Shown here one piece after another: positions 37,301 through 43,222 of a stretch of 64,000 bases of DNA. Source of the stretch: Runella slithyformis DSM 19594. GTDB taxonomy: Bacteria; Bacteroidota; Bacteroidia; Cytophagales; Spirosomataceae. How positions within the stretch are numbered: position 1 is the stretch's first letter; each line of letters opens with the position of its first letter. The position numbers and the translations under genes are program-made. The stretch lies in contig NC_015703.1 of NCBI RefSeq assembly GCF_000218895.1, positions 2,803,001 to 2,867,000 on the forward strand, in the 5' to 3' direction. The notes under the pieces are model-generated. The model was not told the DNA's origin. It worked only from the letters and a program-made list of their open reading frames with translations, and made no database searches.

Positions 37301-37409
37301 GCTTGTCAATCGACTGATTCCGTCCGAGCAACGCCTGCACGAGTTGGTGATGTATGATTTTCTGTGTCGATACTATCAGTCAAGTAAGTATTTGGAGGTG
37401 GCGTTGTAA
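34335..37409 (+). CDS. lanB: LanB-type lanthipeptide dehydratase, full length
   Basis: 1024-residue class I dehydratase. The N-terminal glutamylation domain (to about residue 730) uses glutamyl-tRNA to activate Ser/Thr; it includes the family signature SRCTPFGLFA (83-92) and a segment NAHNYSHNALPVYQFL near 575-590. The C-terminal SpaB_C elimination domain (about 745-1015) contains FIRYSDPDPHVRVRFH. Both halves are present on one chain, unlike split thiopeptide enzymes. Family knowledge gives dehydration of precursor Ser/Thr; here the precursor at 31682 offers five Ser. The 45-bp gap to the convergent exporter holds a palindromic repeat. Confidence 0.93.
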   Translation: MQHYTFHPTVVVRNPLLPFRPESLTETHIRALVHEDWFLEAIYLASPELYRTAVAWRDGATLEKRKEEKLWASLTKYYSRMMSRCTPFGLFASCAALEWGEASIIAFEETKRHTRLDMHFLCALALALSRHPNIRKQLRYFTNDSLYTIGDELRYVEYIYSEGKRVHQLSAVEGSEPVRRVLEAARSGTDYRDLVRLLCSDDISKEEAGDFVDELIAAQLLVSDLEPALTGEPFIEQMVQVLQRVFVQTQSSEAAIIIRQLEQIRQSVDTFDSSTSNTIEDYRRLIAMIKALKVPVEENKLFQTDLFRQLPQGQLPMEAQQDIRAALEVLNRLSTKRKANHLTAFVQRFTARYETREVPLLEALDTETGIGYLPDQGTPLLPLVEDIVRSGNEQKTSMEWDKVQDWLFQQLKTATEQGRYTVALDADQLADLPEADWEDLPPSLAVLFRWAEDEQGQKRIVIDHAGGASAVNLLGRFAYGDKRIFDTVTDIATTEQAQNPDCVFAEILHLPESRTGNILLHPAFRACEIPFLGKSSLPLDRQISVQDLYVSIRQGQVILRSQRLDKIVVPRLSNAHNYSHNALPVYQFLCDLQHQNKRTRFGFDWGNMAGKYSFLPRVTYKNTILHAATWRLQKDQIKALLADTPVVGLPAFQDRLVTLADGDNELIIDWKNPLSVQAFKDAVKNREEIQLKEFLYEHTQPTFQDSVTRTGFVHQCIGLLVRQAPAHAPAVFERPVTSLSRRFSIGSEWLYFKLYGGVKAADKVLVNYLKPLCDELQQRKWVDKWFFIRYSDPDPHVRVRFHLTDSSQIGDVIQLFYRFLQPALEARYLWKIQVDTYERELERYGFEAIAQAEELFYHDSEAVLAFLDQTEGDAREELRWLWGMRAIDVLLDSFQMDTQQKLDLLTSLRESFAKEFNLDIALKQQLDKKYRLHRASLQHLLTKDPSVECDPLSIILTTKSANILPVALQLSAAYAPSKITYWMSSYIHMLVNRLIPSEQRLHELVMYDFLCRYYQSSKYLEVAL

Positions 37410-37440
37410 TTCAGGCAGAATCCTGCGCCCCTGCTCCTTT

Positions 37441-37498
37441 GCCTCTCTGCGTGAAAAAACTCACGCAAAGGCGCGAAGGGGCAAAGACGCAGAGAGGC
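37441..37498. repeat. Palindromic repeat overlapping the exporter 3' end
   Basis: 12-bp perfect arms GCCTCTCTGCGT (37441-37452) and ACGCAGAGAGGC (37487-37498) around an inner GTGA/TCAC hairpin. The exporter stop codon (37461-37463) lies inside, so the last dozen residues of that protein are repeat-encoded. It may also terminate both convergent transcripts. Confidence 0.68.
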
Positions 37499-39626
37499 AT
37501 CCATGCATTAATGTAACAACTCCATTTTCCAATACATACACGCGATCACAATGCGTTTGAAGTACATCGGTTCGGTGCGACACCGATAGAATGGCCAGCT
37601 TAGAGCGCAGAGAGTCGAGCAGATTCAAAACAAATCGTTCGGTATGTTTATCCATCGCCGACGTGGCTTCGTCTAAGATCAACAACTGAGGGCGTTTGTA
37701 CAAAGCCCGCATCAACGCTAACAGTTGTTTTTGGCCGCCTGACAGATTAATTCCTTCCTCGCCAATGAGCGTTGCCACCCCTTGCGGAAGGCTTTCCAGA
37801 AAAGGAACAAACCCGTATTCGGTACAAAAATCAGTAAACTCGGACGCAATGACCGGTCGCCCCATGAGGATATTATCCAACACCGTTCCGTTGAAAAGAT
37901 GGACTTCCTGTGGTACGGTAGCGAGCAAATTTCGCCAATTTTGGTGGCTTACGTCTTCCCAGGATACATTTTTATTGAGCCGTACCTGACCTCCTTCGGG
38001 CTGATAAAACTTTTCAATAATTTGCAAAAGCGTACTTTTTCCGCTGCCGCTTTCGCCCATTAAGCCCACAATTTCGCCGCGTCGAATCTCCATCGTTATT
38101 TCTTTCAATAAAGGCGTACGTCCCGCAAAGCGGTAGGAAAGTTGCTGAATAGTTAAGCTTTCAAAGGAATGAACTTCTGCTTTTTGTTCGGAAGGTACGG
38201 CAGTTTCAGCCTCCAGGCTCATAAACTCAAACATCCGTTCAAAAGCGATTCGGGCTTCGTTGATCGGAATGGCAATCAGGGCCAGGTTAGCCACCGACGG
38301 CAGCAGCGACGAACTTAGCCCCACGATTGCCATCAATTCGCCCGTTTTGAGATGCCCCTGCAACACCTGCCAACTCGTAAAAGCCAACGTACCTATCAAT
38401 ACTGTCAGACTTGCCAACGAAGCCCACACATTGAGCCGAATTTGAATTTGTCCCAAATGAAATACATTTTCCTGAAACGCTCCGTAAATCAACCGATTAA
38501 GGTTTCCAAATATACGTTGGCTCCCAAAATTCTTAATGACCCTTATCCCTTGCAGAGTAGAAATATAATTGCTTTCGTTGTGCGCATACGAAGCCATCAC
38601 GCTGCGCTGCCCGTTGGTAATGGGCTGATTGAACCGATACAACAACCAAAAATAAACGGGTAACATCAACAATACCCCCAAACCCACCTGCCACGAATAA
38701 TACACTAAAAATGCCGAGGTAACCAGTACCATGAGCAAATCTGTGAGGGTACCGCCCGCCAACTGACTGATCACCCGCTGAATGCGCGATGTATCGTTGA
38801 GGCGGGCTACTAAATCGCCGATTTTACGGGAATCAAAAAAGGACTTTGGCAATTCCAACAGCGTTTCATAAAAATTACCCACCATTCGATGATTGAACTG
38901 TTTGGACTGCCGTATAAGAATATACGTTCGCAACGACTCCAATCCAACCCGTACCAACAGCAGAAACGCCACTAAGGCGACGCCTCCGATTAATTTTGCG
39001 GTATTGCGAGAGGGCAGAATATCGTCAATCAGTTTTTGAGAAAATACCGCCATGACCATTCCCAACAACGCCATGCCCAGTCCCAAGGCAGAAGCCGTAG
39101 CCAGTAGTCCCCAATCTTCCTGTAACAAATCCAACAGCCATTTTCTCTTGGCCTGTTTTTGCACATCTACTGATTGCAGCCGTTCGGTAGGTCGTATCGT
39201 CAGGCACTTACCCGACGTCCAGATTTTTTTCAGTTCTTCCTCCGAATACACACTGATTCCTTTGGCAGGATCAGCTACCAAAAACTTCCCCTCCCTCAAA
39301 GGGGAGGGGTCAGGGGTGGGGTTAGTGGCTGCTATCACATAATGCTGTAAATTCCCTTCCATCACTACGTGCAGAATCACGGGTTGTCCATGCTCAATAA
39401 GGGCTTCGATATCGGCTTCGCAACCTTCGGCTTCTAAGCCGAGTGTGTTGGCCGCTTGGTAAAGACCCAGCAGCGTAGTGCCTTCTTTTGTTGTGCCGCT
39501 GAGTTCGCGCAGGCGTTCTAGCGAGGCATCGCTGCCATAATAACGTAAAAGCATGCGCAGGCACGCCACCCCGCAGTCGGACGAATCCTGCTGAAGAATA
39601 AATGATTTTTTAAGGGCTGTTTTCAT
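37461..39626 (-). CDS. C39-peptidase-containing ABC exporter (PCAT), right arm
   Basis: 721-residue exporter. C39 domain with catalytic Cys18 (SSDCGVAC), His95 (QHYVIA) and Asp119 (VADPAKG). The His-to-Asp distance is 24 residues against 16 in the left exporter because a repeat-encoded NPTPDPSPLREG segment (about 102-113) is inserted. Membrane domain about 165-440. ATPase with Walker A GESGSGKST, signature LSGGQKQ, Walker B LLILDEATS and H-loop SVSHRTD. The C-terminus (LSASLPLRAFA) is also repeat-derived. Last gene of a minus-strand operon with a membrane protein, a thioredoxin-like protein and a 53-codon ORF; it has no HlyD gene beside it. Likely exports GG peptides 6 and 7, perhaps the lanthipeptide. 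Confidence 0.92.
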   Translation of the reverse strand: MKTALKKSFILQQDSSDCGVACLRMLLRYYGSDASLERLRELSGTTKEGTTLLGLYQAANTLGLEAEGCEADIEALIEHGQPVILHVVMEGNLQHYVIAATNPTPDPSPLREGKFLVADPAKGISVYSEEELKKIWTSGKCLTIRPTERLQSVDVQKQAKRKWLLDLLQEDWGLLATASALGLGMALLGMVMAVFSQKLIDDILPSRNTAKLIGGVALVAFLLLVRVGLESLRTYILIRQSKQFNHRMVGNFYETLLELPKSFFDSRKIGDLVARLNDTSRIQRVISQLAGGTLTDLLMVLVTSAFLVYYSWQVGLGVLLMLPVYFWLLYRFNQPITNGQRSVMASYAHNESNYISTLQGIRVIKNFGSQRIFGNLNRLIYGAFQENVFHLGQIQIRLNVWASLASLTVLIGTLAFTSWQVLQGHLKTGELMAIVGLSSSLLPSVANLALIAIPINEARIAFERMFEFMSLEAETAVPSEQKAEVHSFESLTIQQLSYRFAGRTPLLKEITMEIRRGEIVGLMGESGSGKSTLLQIIEKFYQPEGGQVRLNKNVSWEDVSHQNWRNLLATVPQEVHLFNGTVLDNILMGRPVIASEFTDFCTEYGFVPFLESLPQGVATLIGEEGINLSGGQKQLLALMRALYKRPQLLILDEATSAMDKHTERFVLNLLDSLRSKLAILSVSHRTDVLQTHCDRVYVLENGVVTLMHGCLSASLPLRAFA
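39285..39325. repeat. Dispersed repeat inserted in frame in C39 domain
   Basis: CCCCTCC/GGAGGGG palindrome (39288-39294 and 39303-39309) followed by TCAGGGGTGGGGTT. It reads NPTPDPSPLREG in the exporter frame and falls in the loop between catalytic His95 and Asp119 without breaking the frame. Confidence 0.72.
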
Positions 39627-39685
39627 GGATGATGCTGAAGATTAAGCACGTATTTGTAAAAGCAAAATCAAGCGTGAAAGTGCTT

Positions 39686-39847
39686 TTATTTCACTTCCCA
39701 AACCTGCAAACGGCACAGAATAAATGAGTCGAAAATCAACGATTCGGGCATCATTAACGGTATGAACCTGATCGGTAACCGACTGCTGCAACGGGTATTA
39801 AATCCCGCATGTACGACAGCTAATTCATTGATTGATAGTATTTTCAT
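39686..39847 (-). CDS. 53-residue ORF coupled to thioredoxin gene; possible peptide precursor
   Basis: ATG at 39847 overlaps the thioredoxin-like stop as ATGA, and the exporter gene starts 59 bp downstream. The N-terminus MKILSINELAVVHAG resembles the LSINEL...GG leader of class II peptides, but the GG site is AG. The rest contains two Cys (20, 45) and basic and hydrophobic residues. Coupling and leader likeness favour a real gene. The degenerate cleavage site leaves open that it is a decayed precursor or a chance ORF. Confidence 0.45.
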   Translation of the reverse strand: MKILSINELAVVHAGFNTRCSSRLPIRFIPLMMPESLIFDSFILCRLQVWEVK

Positions 39848-40377
39848 AGCATGGAAGGGTTTTGAAGAAGCAACGAAACAATTTTCTCAACCTTCACTAC
39901 GCCGCTAAAGCGTTGGATCAAAGCCCCTTGGGCATCATACAGTAGAGAAGAAGGAGTAGAAACCATACCAAGGCGTTCATGACATTCGTGGGTTTTATCT
40001 TGGACAATATGAAAATTTTTGAGGTCATCAAACCCCTGTTCTTTTTGAAATTTTTGGAGCGTAGCCCTGTCTTCTGCCGATACCAGCACCACTTCTACGT
40101 TGGCCAATTGTTGCTGATGTTTTTGAATGTCCCGAAGTTCCATTCGACAAAATTCACAGCCTGAATCAACGTACAGCAGCCAGGTGGGTTTGTTTTTCAG
40201 ATGCCGAGCGGTAAAAGGCCGCCCTTCCAAATCGGTGAATCGAAACGCCGGCAGGCGCGCTACCCGTTCGTTTACCCGTTTTTTGTGGGTTATCTTGTGG
40301 ATAATGCCGTACCCCAGATACGCACCTCCCACGGCCAAGCTCAGCAGCAAGGCATACTTTACCAACATTCTGTTCAT
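39844..40377 (-). CDS. Membrane-anchored thioredoxin-like / AhpC-TSA-type protein
   Basis: 177-residue protein with one N-terminal membrane helix (about 6-27) and a thioredoxin fold facing the periplasm. The redox motif CEFC is at Cys74-Cys77 in LLYVDSGCEFCRMEL; a late STPSSLLYD holds the cis-Pro region. It resembles TlpA/ResA-like thiol oxidoreductases. Its gene lies between a membrane protein (4-bp gap) and the second exporter. The Cys pairs in the upstream GG peptides 6 and 7 make it a candidate disulfide catalyst for those products (inference). Confidence 0.82.
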   Translation of the reverse strand: MNRMLVKYALLLSLAVGGAYLGYGIIHKITHKKRVNERVARLPAFRFTDLEGRPFTARHLKNKPTWLLYVDSGCEFCRMELRDIQKHQQQLANVEVVLVSAEDRATLQKFQKEQGFDDLKNFHIVQDKTHECHERLGMVSTPSSLLYDAQGALIQRFSGVVKVEKIVSLLLQNPSML

Positions 40378-40381
40378 GATG

Positions 40382-41023
40382 TTAGGAATAAGAAAGCGTT
40401 AAAAACATCATCACCGCCACCCAAACCACCAAGCCCGTGCCATAACTCGCCGCCACCAGTCCAAAAGCCCGCTCCAAACTAAGCGAAGGCTTTACCTCCG
40501 GGGACCGGAGAGCCACCCCATACGCCAACACTACCCAATAGGCTACTTCAAACACATTCAATACCTGCAACGGATATACTAACCACGGCTCTAAAGACTG
40601 ATAATCAAAGAGATTCAGGGCCGATAAAGGGTAGAAAAACTGTAAATCCTGCAAGGTATAACCGGTCTGAACAAACAAAAACCAGAAGATCTTAATGACA
40701 ATGGGCAGCAAAAAAATAACTTCAGCTTCTATCGCCACTCCAAGCAAACGCTTAAACTCGTACCGCCCCGTGACCAACCAAAGCCCCAAACTCAACACCA
40801 ACGCCACCAACGAAAACTTGATAAGATACACCAACGGAATAAGCACATAGCCAAGCCACTCCCATTGTTTGCCCTGTGCGATAAAATCTTCAATTTGCTC
40901 GTAGGTGAGTTGATCGGCAAGGGTATTGAAGTAGAGTGTATCTGAAATGAGCGAGGTTTTTGTGACCCACGCAAGCAGGCACGCAAAACTGCTAAATAAA
41001 AGAAAACGATAAAGATTGTTCAT
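40382..41023 (-). CDS. Five-helix membrane protein of exporter operon
   Basis: 213 residues with about five transmembrane helices (near 5-20, 57-80, 94-118, 150-171, 190-211). No recognised family motif. Tight linkage to the thioredoxin-like gene (4 bp) and exporter suggests a role in maturation, export or immunity. The Cys residues are few and lie in the first helix, so a DsbB/VKOR-like quinone-coupled role is not supported by motif. Confidence 0.68.
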   Translation of the reverse strand: MNNLYRFLLFSSFACLLAWVTKTSLISDTLYFNTLADQLTYEQIEDFIAQGKQWEWLGYVLIPLVYLIKFSLVALVLSLGLWLVTGRYEFKRLLGVAIEAEVIFLLPIVIKIFWFLFVQTGYTLQDLQFFYPLSALNLFDYQSLEPWLVYPLQVLNVFEVAYWVVLAYGVALRSPEVKPSLSLERAFGLVAASYGTGLVVWVAVMMFLTLSYS

Positions 41024-41136
41024 GACTGATTTAAAGGTTTTTTCTTCCTTAACCCGGCAACAATGAATGTGTAGGTGATAATAGTTGGAATCTACAAATG
41101 AGCTACTCTTAAAGAGAATGTTTAATTTTATAAACT

Positions 41137-41301
41137 TTAATCTTCTGTATTATAAATTTTATTTCCTACTATTATCCATACAAAAGCCACTATAAAAAGG
41201 ATAATATACCACACTATTCCTTTGGTTTTTGCTTGTTCAAATACAAGCCCTAGTAGAAATACAAAGAATAAAGGAGCAATTATTCTTATTTTCTTTTTCA
41301 T
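41137..41301 (-). CDS. 54-residue two-helix membrane protein, candidate immunity
   Basis: ATG at 41301, TAA at 41137. Starts MKKKIRIIAPLFFVFLLGLV, a basic start followed by a helix (about 5-20), a polar loop (EQAKTKG) and a second helix (about 29-46), ending NTED. Downstream of GG peptides 6 and 7 on the same strand. Size and topology suit a bacteriocin immunity protein; no family is recognised. Confidence 0.55.
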   Translation of the reverse strand: MKKKIRIIAPLFFVFLLGLVFEQAKTKGIVWYIILFIVAFVWIIVGNKIYNTED

Positions 41302-41321
41302 AATACAAAATGTTTAAATTT

Positions 41322-41405
41322 TTACAAAAATTCAGAAAAAACATAGACTATTGAAATAAAGCTGATAAAAGCCAAAAGCAAGTAATATGAAGACATATGT
41401 AACAT
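41322..41405 (-). CDS. 27-residue hydrophobic micro-ORF
   Basis: ATG at 41405 preceded on the minus strand by GAGAAGG, a possible ribosome site. Encodes a single hydrophobic helix (YYLLLAFISFISIVYVF). The ORF lies within an 11-bp inverted repeat (41361-41371 / 41416-41426, GCTGATAAAAG/CTTTTATCAGC) that could sequester its start. Could be a toxin-like or immunity micropeptide, or chance. Confidence 0.35.
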   Translation of the reverse strand: MLHMSSYYLLLAFISFISIVYVFSEFL

Positions 41406-41452
41406 CCTTCTCAATCTTTTATCAGCCTTATATTTTAATTTAAGTATTTATT

Positions 41453-41653
41453 TTAGCGCCATTTCCCTCCATAGCAATCTGCTGCTGCCCATAAAGTAGC
41501 AGCACCAGCCGCTAATACAAAGCCCAGTCCGCCTGTAGCAACACTTAATACGGCAATAGTTGCAGCGGCTGTCACTCCAACAGAAGCTCCAAGTGATGCG
41601 GCACAACCTCCTGCAATCACATTTTCCATGTTTTTTGTACTTATCTTGTTCAT
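41453..41653 (-). CDS. Cys-containing double-glycine peptide 6 (class II-like)
   Basis: 66-residue precursor with short leader TKNMENVIAGG (GG about 15-16). The mature part starts CAASLGASVGVTAAATIAVL, is Ala/Gly-rich with GxxxG-like spacing, and has a second Cys near the end (AADCYGGKWR). The two Cys at the ends could form one disulfide closing the peptide. Paired with peptide 7, 28 bp upstream, which has the same MExVxAGG leader pattern, so a two-peptide bacteriocin is plausible. Few Ser/Thr before Cys argues against heavy lanthionine modification but does not exclude it. Confidence 0.78.
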   Translation of the reverse strand: MNKISTKNMENVIAGGCAASLGASVGVTAAATIAVLSVATGGLGFVLAAGAATLWAAADCYGGKWR

Positions 41654-41681
41654 GATATTAACATTTTAATTTTATTATTTT

Positions 41682-41870
41682 TTAACGTTTTCCGCATCCA
41701 CCAAATGCCCAAGCTCCTGCAGCTATTGTCATTGATACTGCTCCTACAATATTCCATCCAGGTACAGGTAGCAAAGTAGCTCCAAACCAAAATAAGCCAT
41801 TTACAGTTGCTTCGCATGAATTACCTCCTGCATTAACAACTTCCATTTCCAAAACTTCCAATTTTTTCAT
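41682..41870 (-). CDS. Cys-containing double-glycine peptide 7 (class II-like)
   Basis: 62-residue precursor with leader LEVLEMEVVNAGG (GG about 15-16) and mature part NSCEATVNGLFWFGATLL through AGAWAFGGCGKR. Cys at mature positions 3 and near the end mirror peptide 6. Hydrophobic, Gly/Ala-rich core with aromatic residues typical of membrane-active class II bacteriocins. First gene behind the promoter at 41988-42018 with a 110-base GC-rich leader containing a GGAGCG/CGCTCC hairpin. Confidence 0.78.
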   Translation of the reverse strand: MKKLEVLEMEVVNAGGNSCEATVNGLFWFGATLLPVPGWNIVGAVSMTIAAGAWAFGGCGKR

Positions 41871-41987
41871 GTTTTTATAAATTTGATTTCATGTTCCCTA
41901 CTCTCTTTTCGGCCCGCCGACGCGGAGGCTTTTCGGGTTTCGCCTTGGGGAGCGTGGCCGCGCTCCGTTTGTAATCAATTGATGATA

Positions 41988-42018
41988 CAAAGGTCGCGGC
42001 TCAGGGGATATCAATCAA
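41988..42018 (-). promoter_or_regulatory. Promoter of GG peptides 6/7 operon
   Basis: Minus strand: TTG (42018-42016), 20-base spacer, GACCTTTG (41995-41988), followed by TATCATCA. The tail is nearly the TATCGTCA seen at two other island promoters. Confidence 0.62.
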
Positions 42019-42094
42019 TGATAAAAGGTCATAATGTATGCACTTTTGTAGGAATTTATAACCTTTTGTCATAGGGTGGATTTTTATGATTGAT

Positions 42095-42178
42095 TCAATG
42101 GTCTTTTCTCTTTTTTACCGCAGCAGCAAGGCCCGCAATAACGATGATAATACAAATGATGATTGTTGAATTATTCAT
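42095..42178 (-). CDS. 27-residue single-helix micro-ORF
   Basis: ATG at 42178, TGA at 42095. MNNSTIIICIIIVIAGLAAA followed by a basic tail KKRKDH: one helix with inside-positive end. It sits upstream of the GG 6/7 promoter in the same orientation as its neighbours. Candidate immunity or leader micropeptide; evidence is only ORF shape and setting. Confidence 0.4.
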   Translation of the reverse strand: MNNSTIIICIIIVIAGLAAAVKKRKDH

Positions 42179-42242
42179 TAGTGACTTATTGTTTTTTCTT
42201 ACTTCTAAAATAAAAGCCTAGTAATAGGCTATCCAGTAGGAT

Positions 42243-42356
42243 TTATGCCATGTATATTTGAGTAGCAACCTTTTCACCCCTTGAATGCTTATAAATAGTA
42301 TAAGTGATACCTAAAATAACAGGTATTGCCAGAAAAACCATTAGTAATTTCTTCAT
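42243..42356 (-). CDS. 37-residue small membrane protein
   Basis: ATG at 42356, TAA at 42243. Begins MKKLLMVFLAIPVILGITYT (membrane helix or uncleaved signal) then a short charged tail (KHSRGEKVATQ). One of a run of tiny minus-strand membrane ORFs between the XRE gene and the GG peptides. No family recognised. Confidence 0.42.
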   Translation of the reverse strand: MKKLLMVFLAIPVILGITYTIYKHSRGEKVATQIYMA

Positions 42357-42429
42357 AAAATTGAATTGGTTAGGGTTAAAAACTCATGTCATCATTTATG
42401 ACTATTGGTAGATTTATCACACCGTGAAC

Positions 42430-42645
42430 TTAACGCTTACCAAAATGATTGGTTAGTCTATTGTTTTTGTGATTTATATTACGTTTAGTAATTCTGAATA
42501 ATATGAATATATTCCAACTTCCTGTTAAAATCATGCCTGTAATCAGGCTGATTTCTGAAAATTTATTGATTTCATTAGTGTCTTTTAATACCCCAAAAAC
42601 AGTGGTAAAGCACAACACGATTATAAGTATTCTGAACCACTTCAT
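42430..42645 (-). CDS. 71-residue two-helix membrane protein
   Basis: Helices about 2-20 (MKWFRILIIVLCFTTVF) and 33-52 (SLITGMILTGSWNIFILFRI), then a basic tail with several Asn and Lys. Lies 38 bp after the XRE gene on the same strand. Unrecognised; candidate immunity or XRE-controlled membrane protein. Confidence 0.58.
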   Translation of the reverse strand: MKWFRILIIVLCFTTVFGVLKDTNEINKFSEISLITGMILTGSWNIFILFRITKRNINHKNNRLTNHFGKR

Positions 42646-42683
42646 GTTAATAATAGGAGAAAATAATTTAATGATATTAGCAT

Positions 42684-42935
42684 TCAGGCGGCTTTAGATC
42701 TACTTTTTTGGAGAGCCTGCAAGGCCAACTCTTCTACTGAATTATTCAGGAGGTCCATTAACGATACTTGATAAAGTTGGGCAAGTGTTTGAATACATTC
42801 AAACGTAAAGCGCGTTTTGCCGCTTTCGCGCCGGCAATAGGCCGCTTGACTGATACCGATTTGATAGGCTACTGCCTCCTGCGAATACCCGTAAATTTCC
42901 CTCAATGTGCGAATTTTATGCGTCAGATCTTCCAT
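42684..42935 (-). CDS. XRE-family HTH regulator, right copy
   Basis: 83-residue DNA-binding protein with HTH about 8-62 (YGYSQEAVAYQIGISQAAYC, RRESGKTRFTF). Clear paralogue of the regulator at 26876-27130: both begin MEDL and keep the HTH core. Divergence is greatest in the C-terminal helix (LNNSVEELALQALQKSRSKAA), as expected if dimer partners differ. It stands at the right end of the island and heads a run of tiny membrane ORFs. Confidence 0.85.
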   Translation of the reverse strand: MEDLTHKIRTLREIYGYSQEAVAYQIGISQAAYCRRESGKTRFTFECIQTLAQLYQVSLMDLLNNSVEELALQALQKSRSKAA

Positions 42936-42973
42936 ATTGAACAGTGGTTGGTTGAAGGGCTGTTTTTGCGGAA

Positions 42974-43004
42974 TAAAGGTGGAGGATTACGGTAATTCTG
43001 CCAA
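42974..43004 (-). promoter_or_regulatory. Promoter of right XRE gene
   Basis: Minus strand: TTG (43004-43002), 20-base spacer, CACCTTTA (42981-42974). Same spacing as the left XRE promoter; the minus-7 box is weaker. Confidence 0.45.
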
Positions 43005-43086
43005 AAAAAAAGGACAAACCGGGCGTTAGCAATGACAAAACTGCCTTCTCGCCGGATAAATTAAAAATAGGTGTCGCCCGAAAAAA

Positions 43087-43120
43087 GAAAAGCAGTCACC
43101 CCTTCGGGCAACTGCTTTTC
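43087..43120 (-). terminator. Terminator of minus-strand susCD operon
   Basis: 10-bp perfect stem GAAAAGCAGT (43087-43096) / ACTGCTTTTC (43111-43120), loop with CCCTTCGGG, followed on the minus strand by TTTTTT. About 100 bp after the SusD stop. The bases between (43121-43222) hold CACTACT-type degenerate repeats. Confidence 0.72.
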
Positions 43121-43222
43121 TATATAACTCCGGGTAATCGAAGACGTTATCAGGCGTCAGTTACTTTTTGATTTTAATAAATTATAAGTCTCACTACTCA
43201 CTACTGATAACTCACTACTTAC

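Noticed and set aside
41322-41426. Hairpin plus 27-codon ORF as a type I toxin-antitoxin locus
   Set aside because: No antisense RNA promoter could be identified; kept only as a low-confidence micro-ORF.
41883-42074. 63-codon plus-strand ORF upstream of GG peptide 7
   Set aside because: It runs antisense across the promoter and leader of the peptide 6/7 operon and has no recognisable protein features.
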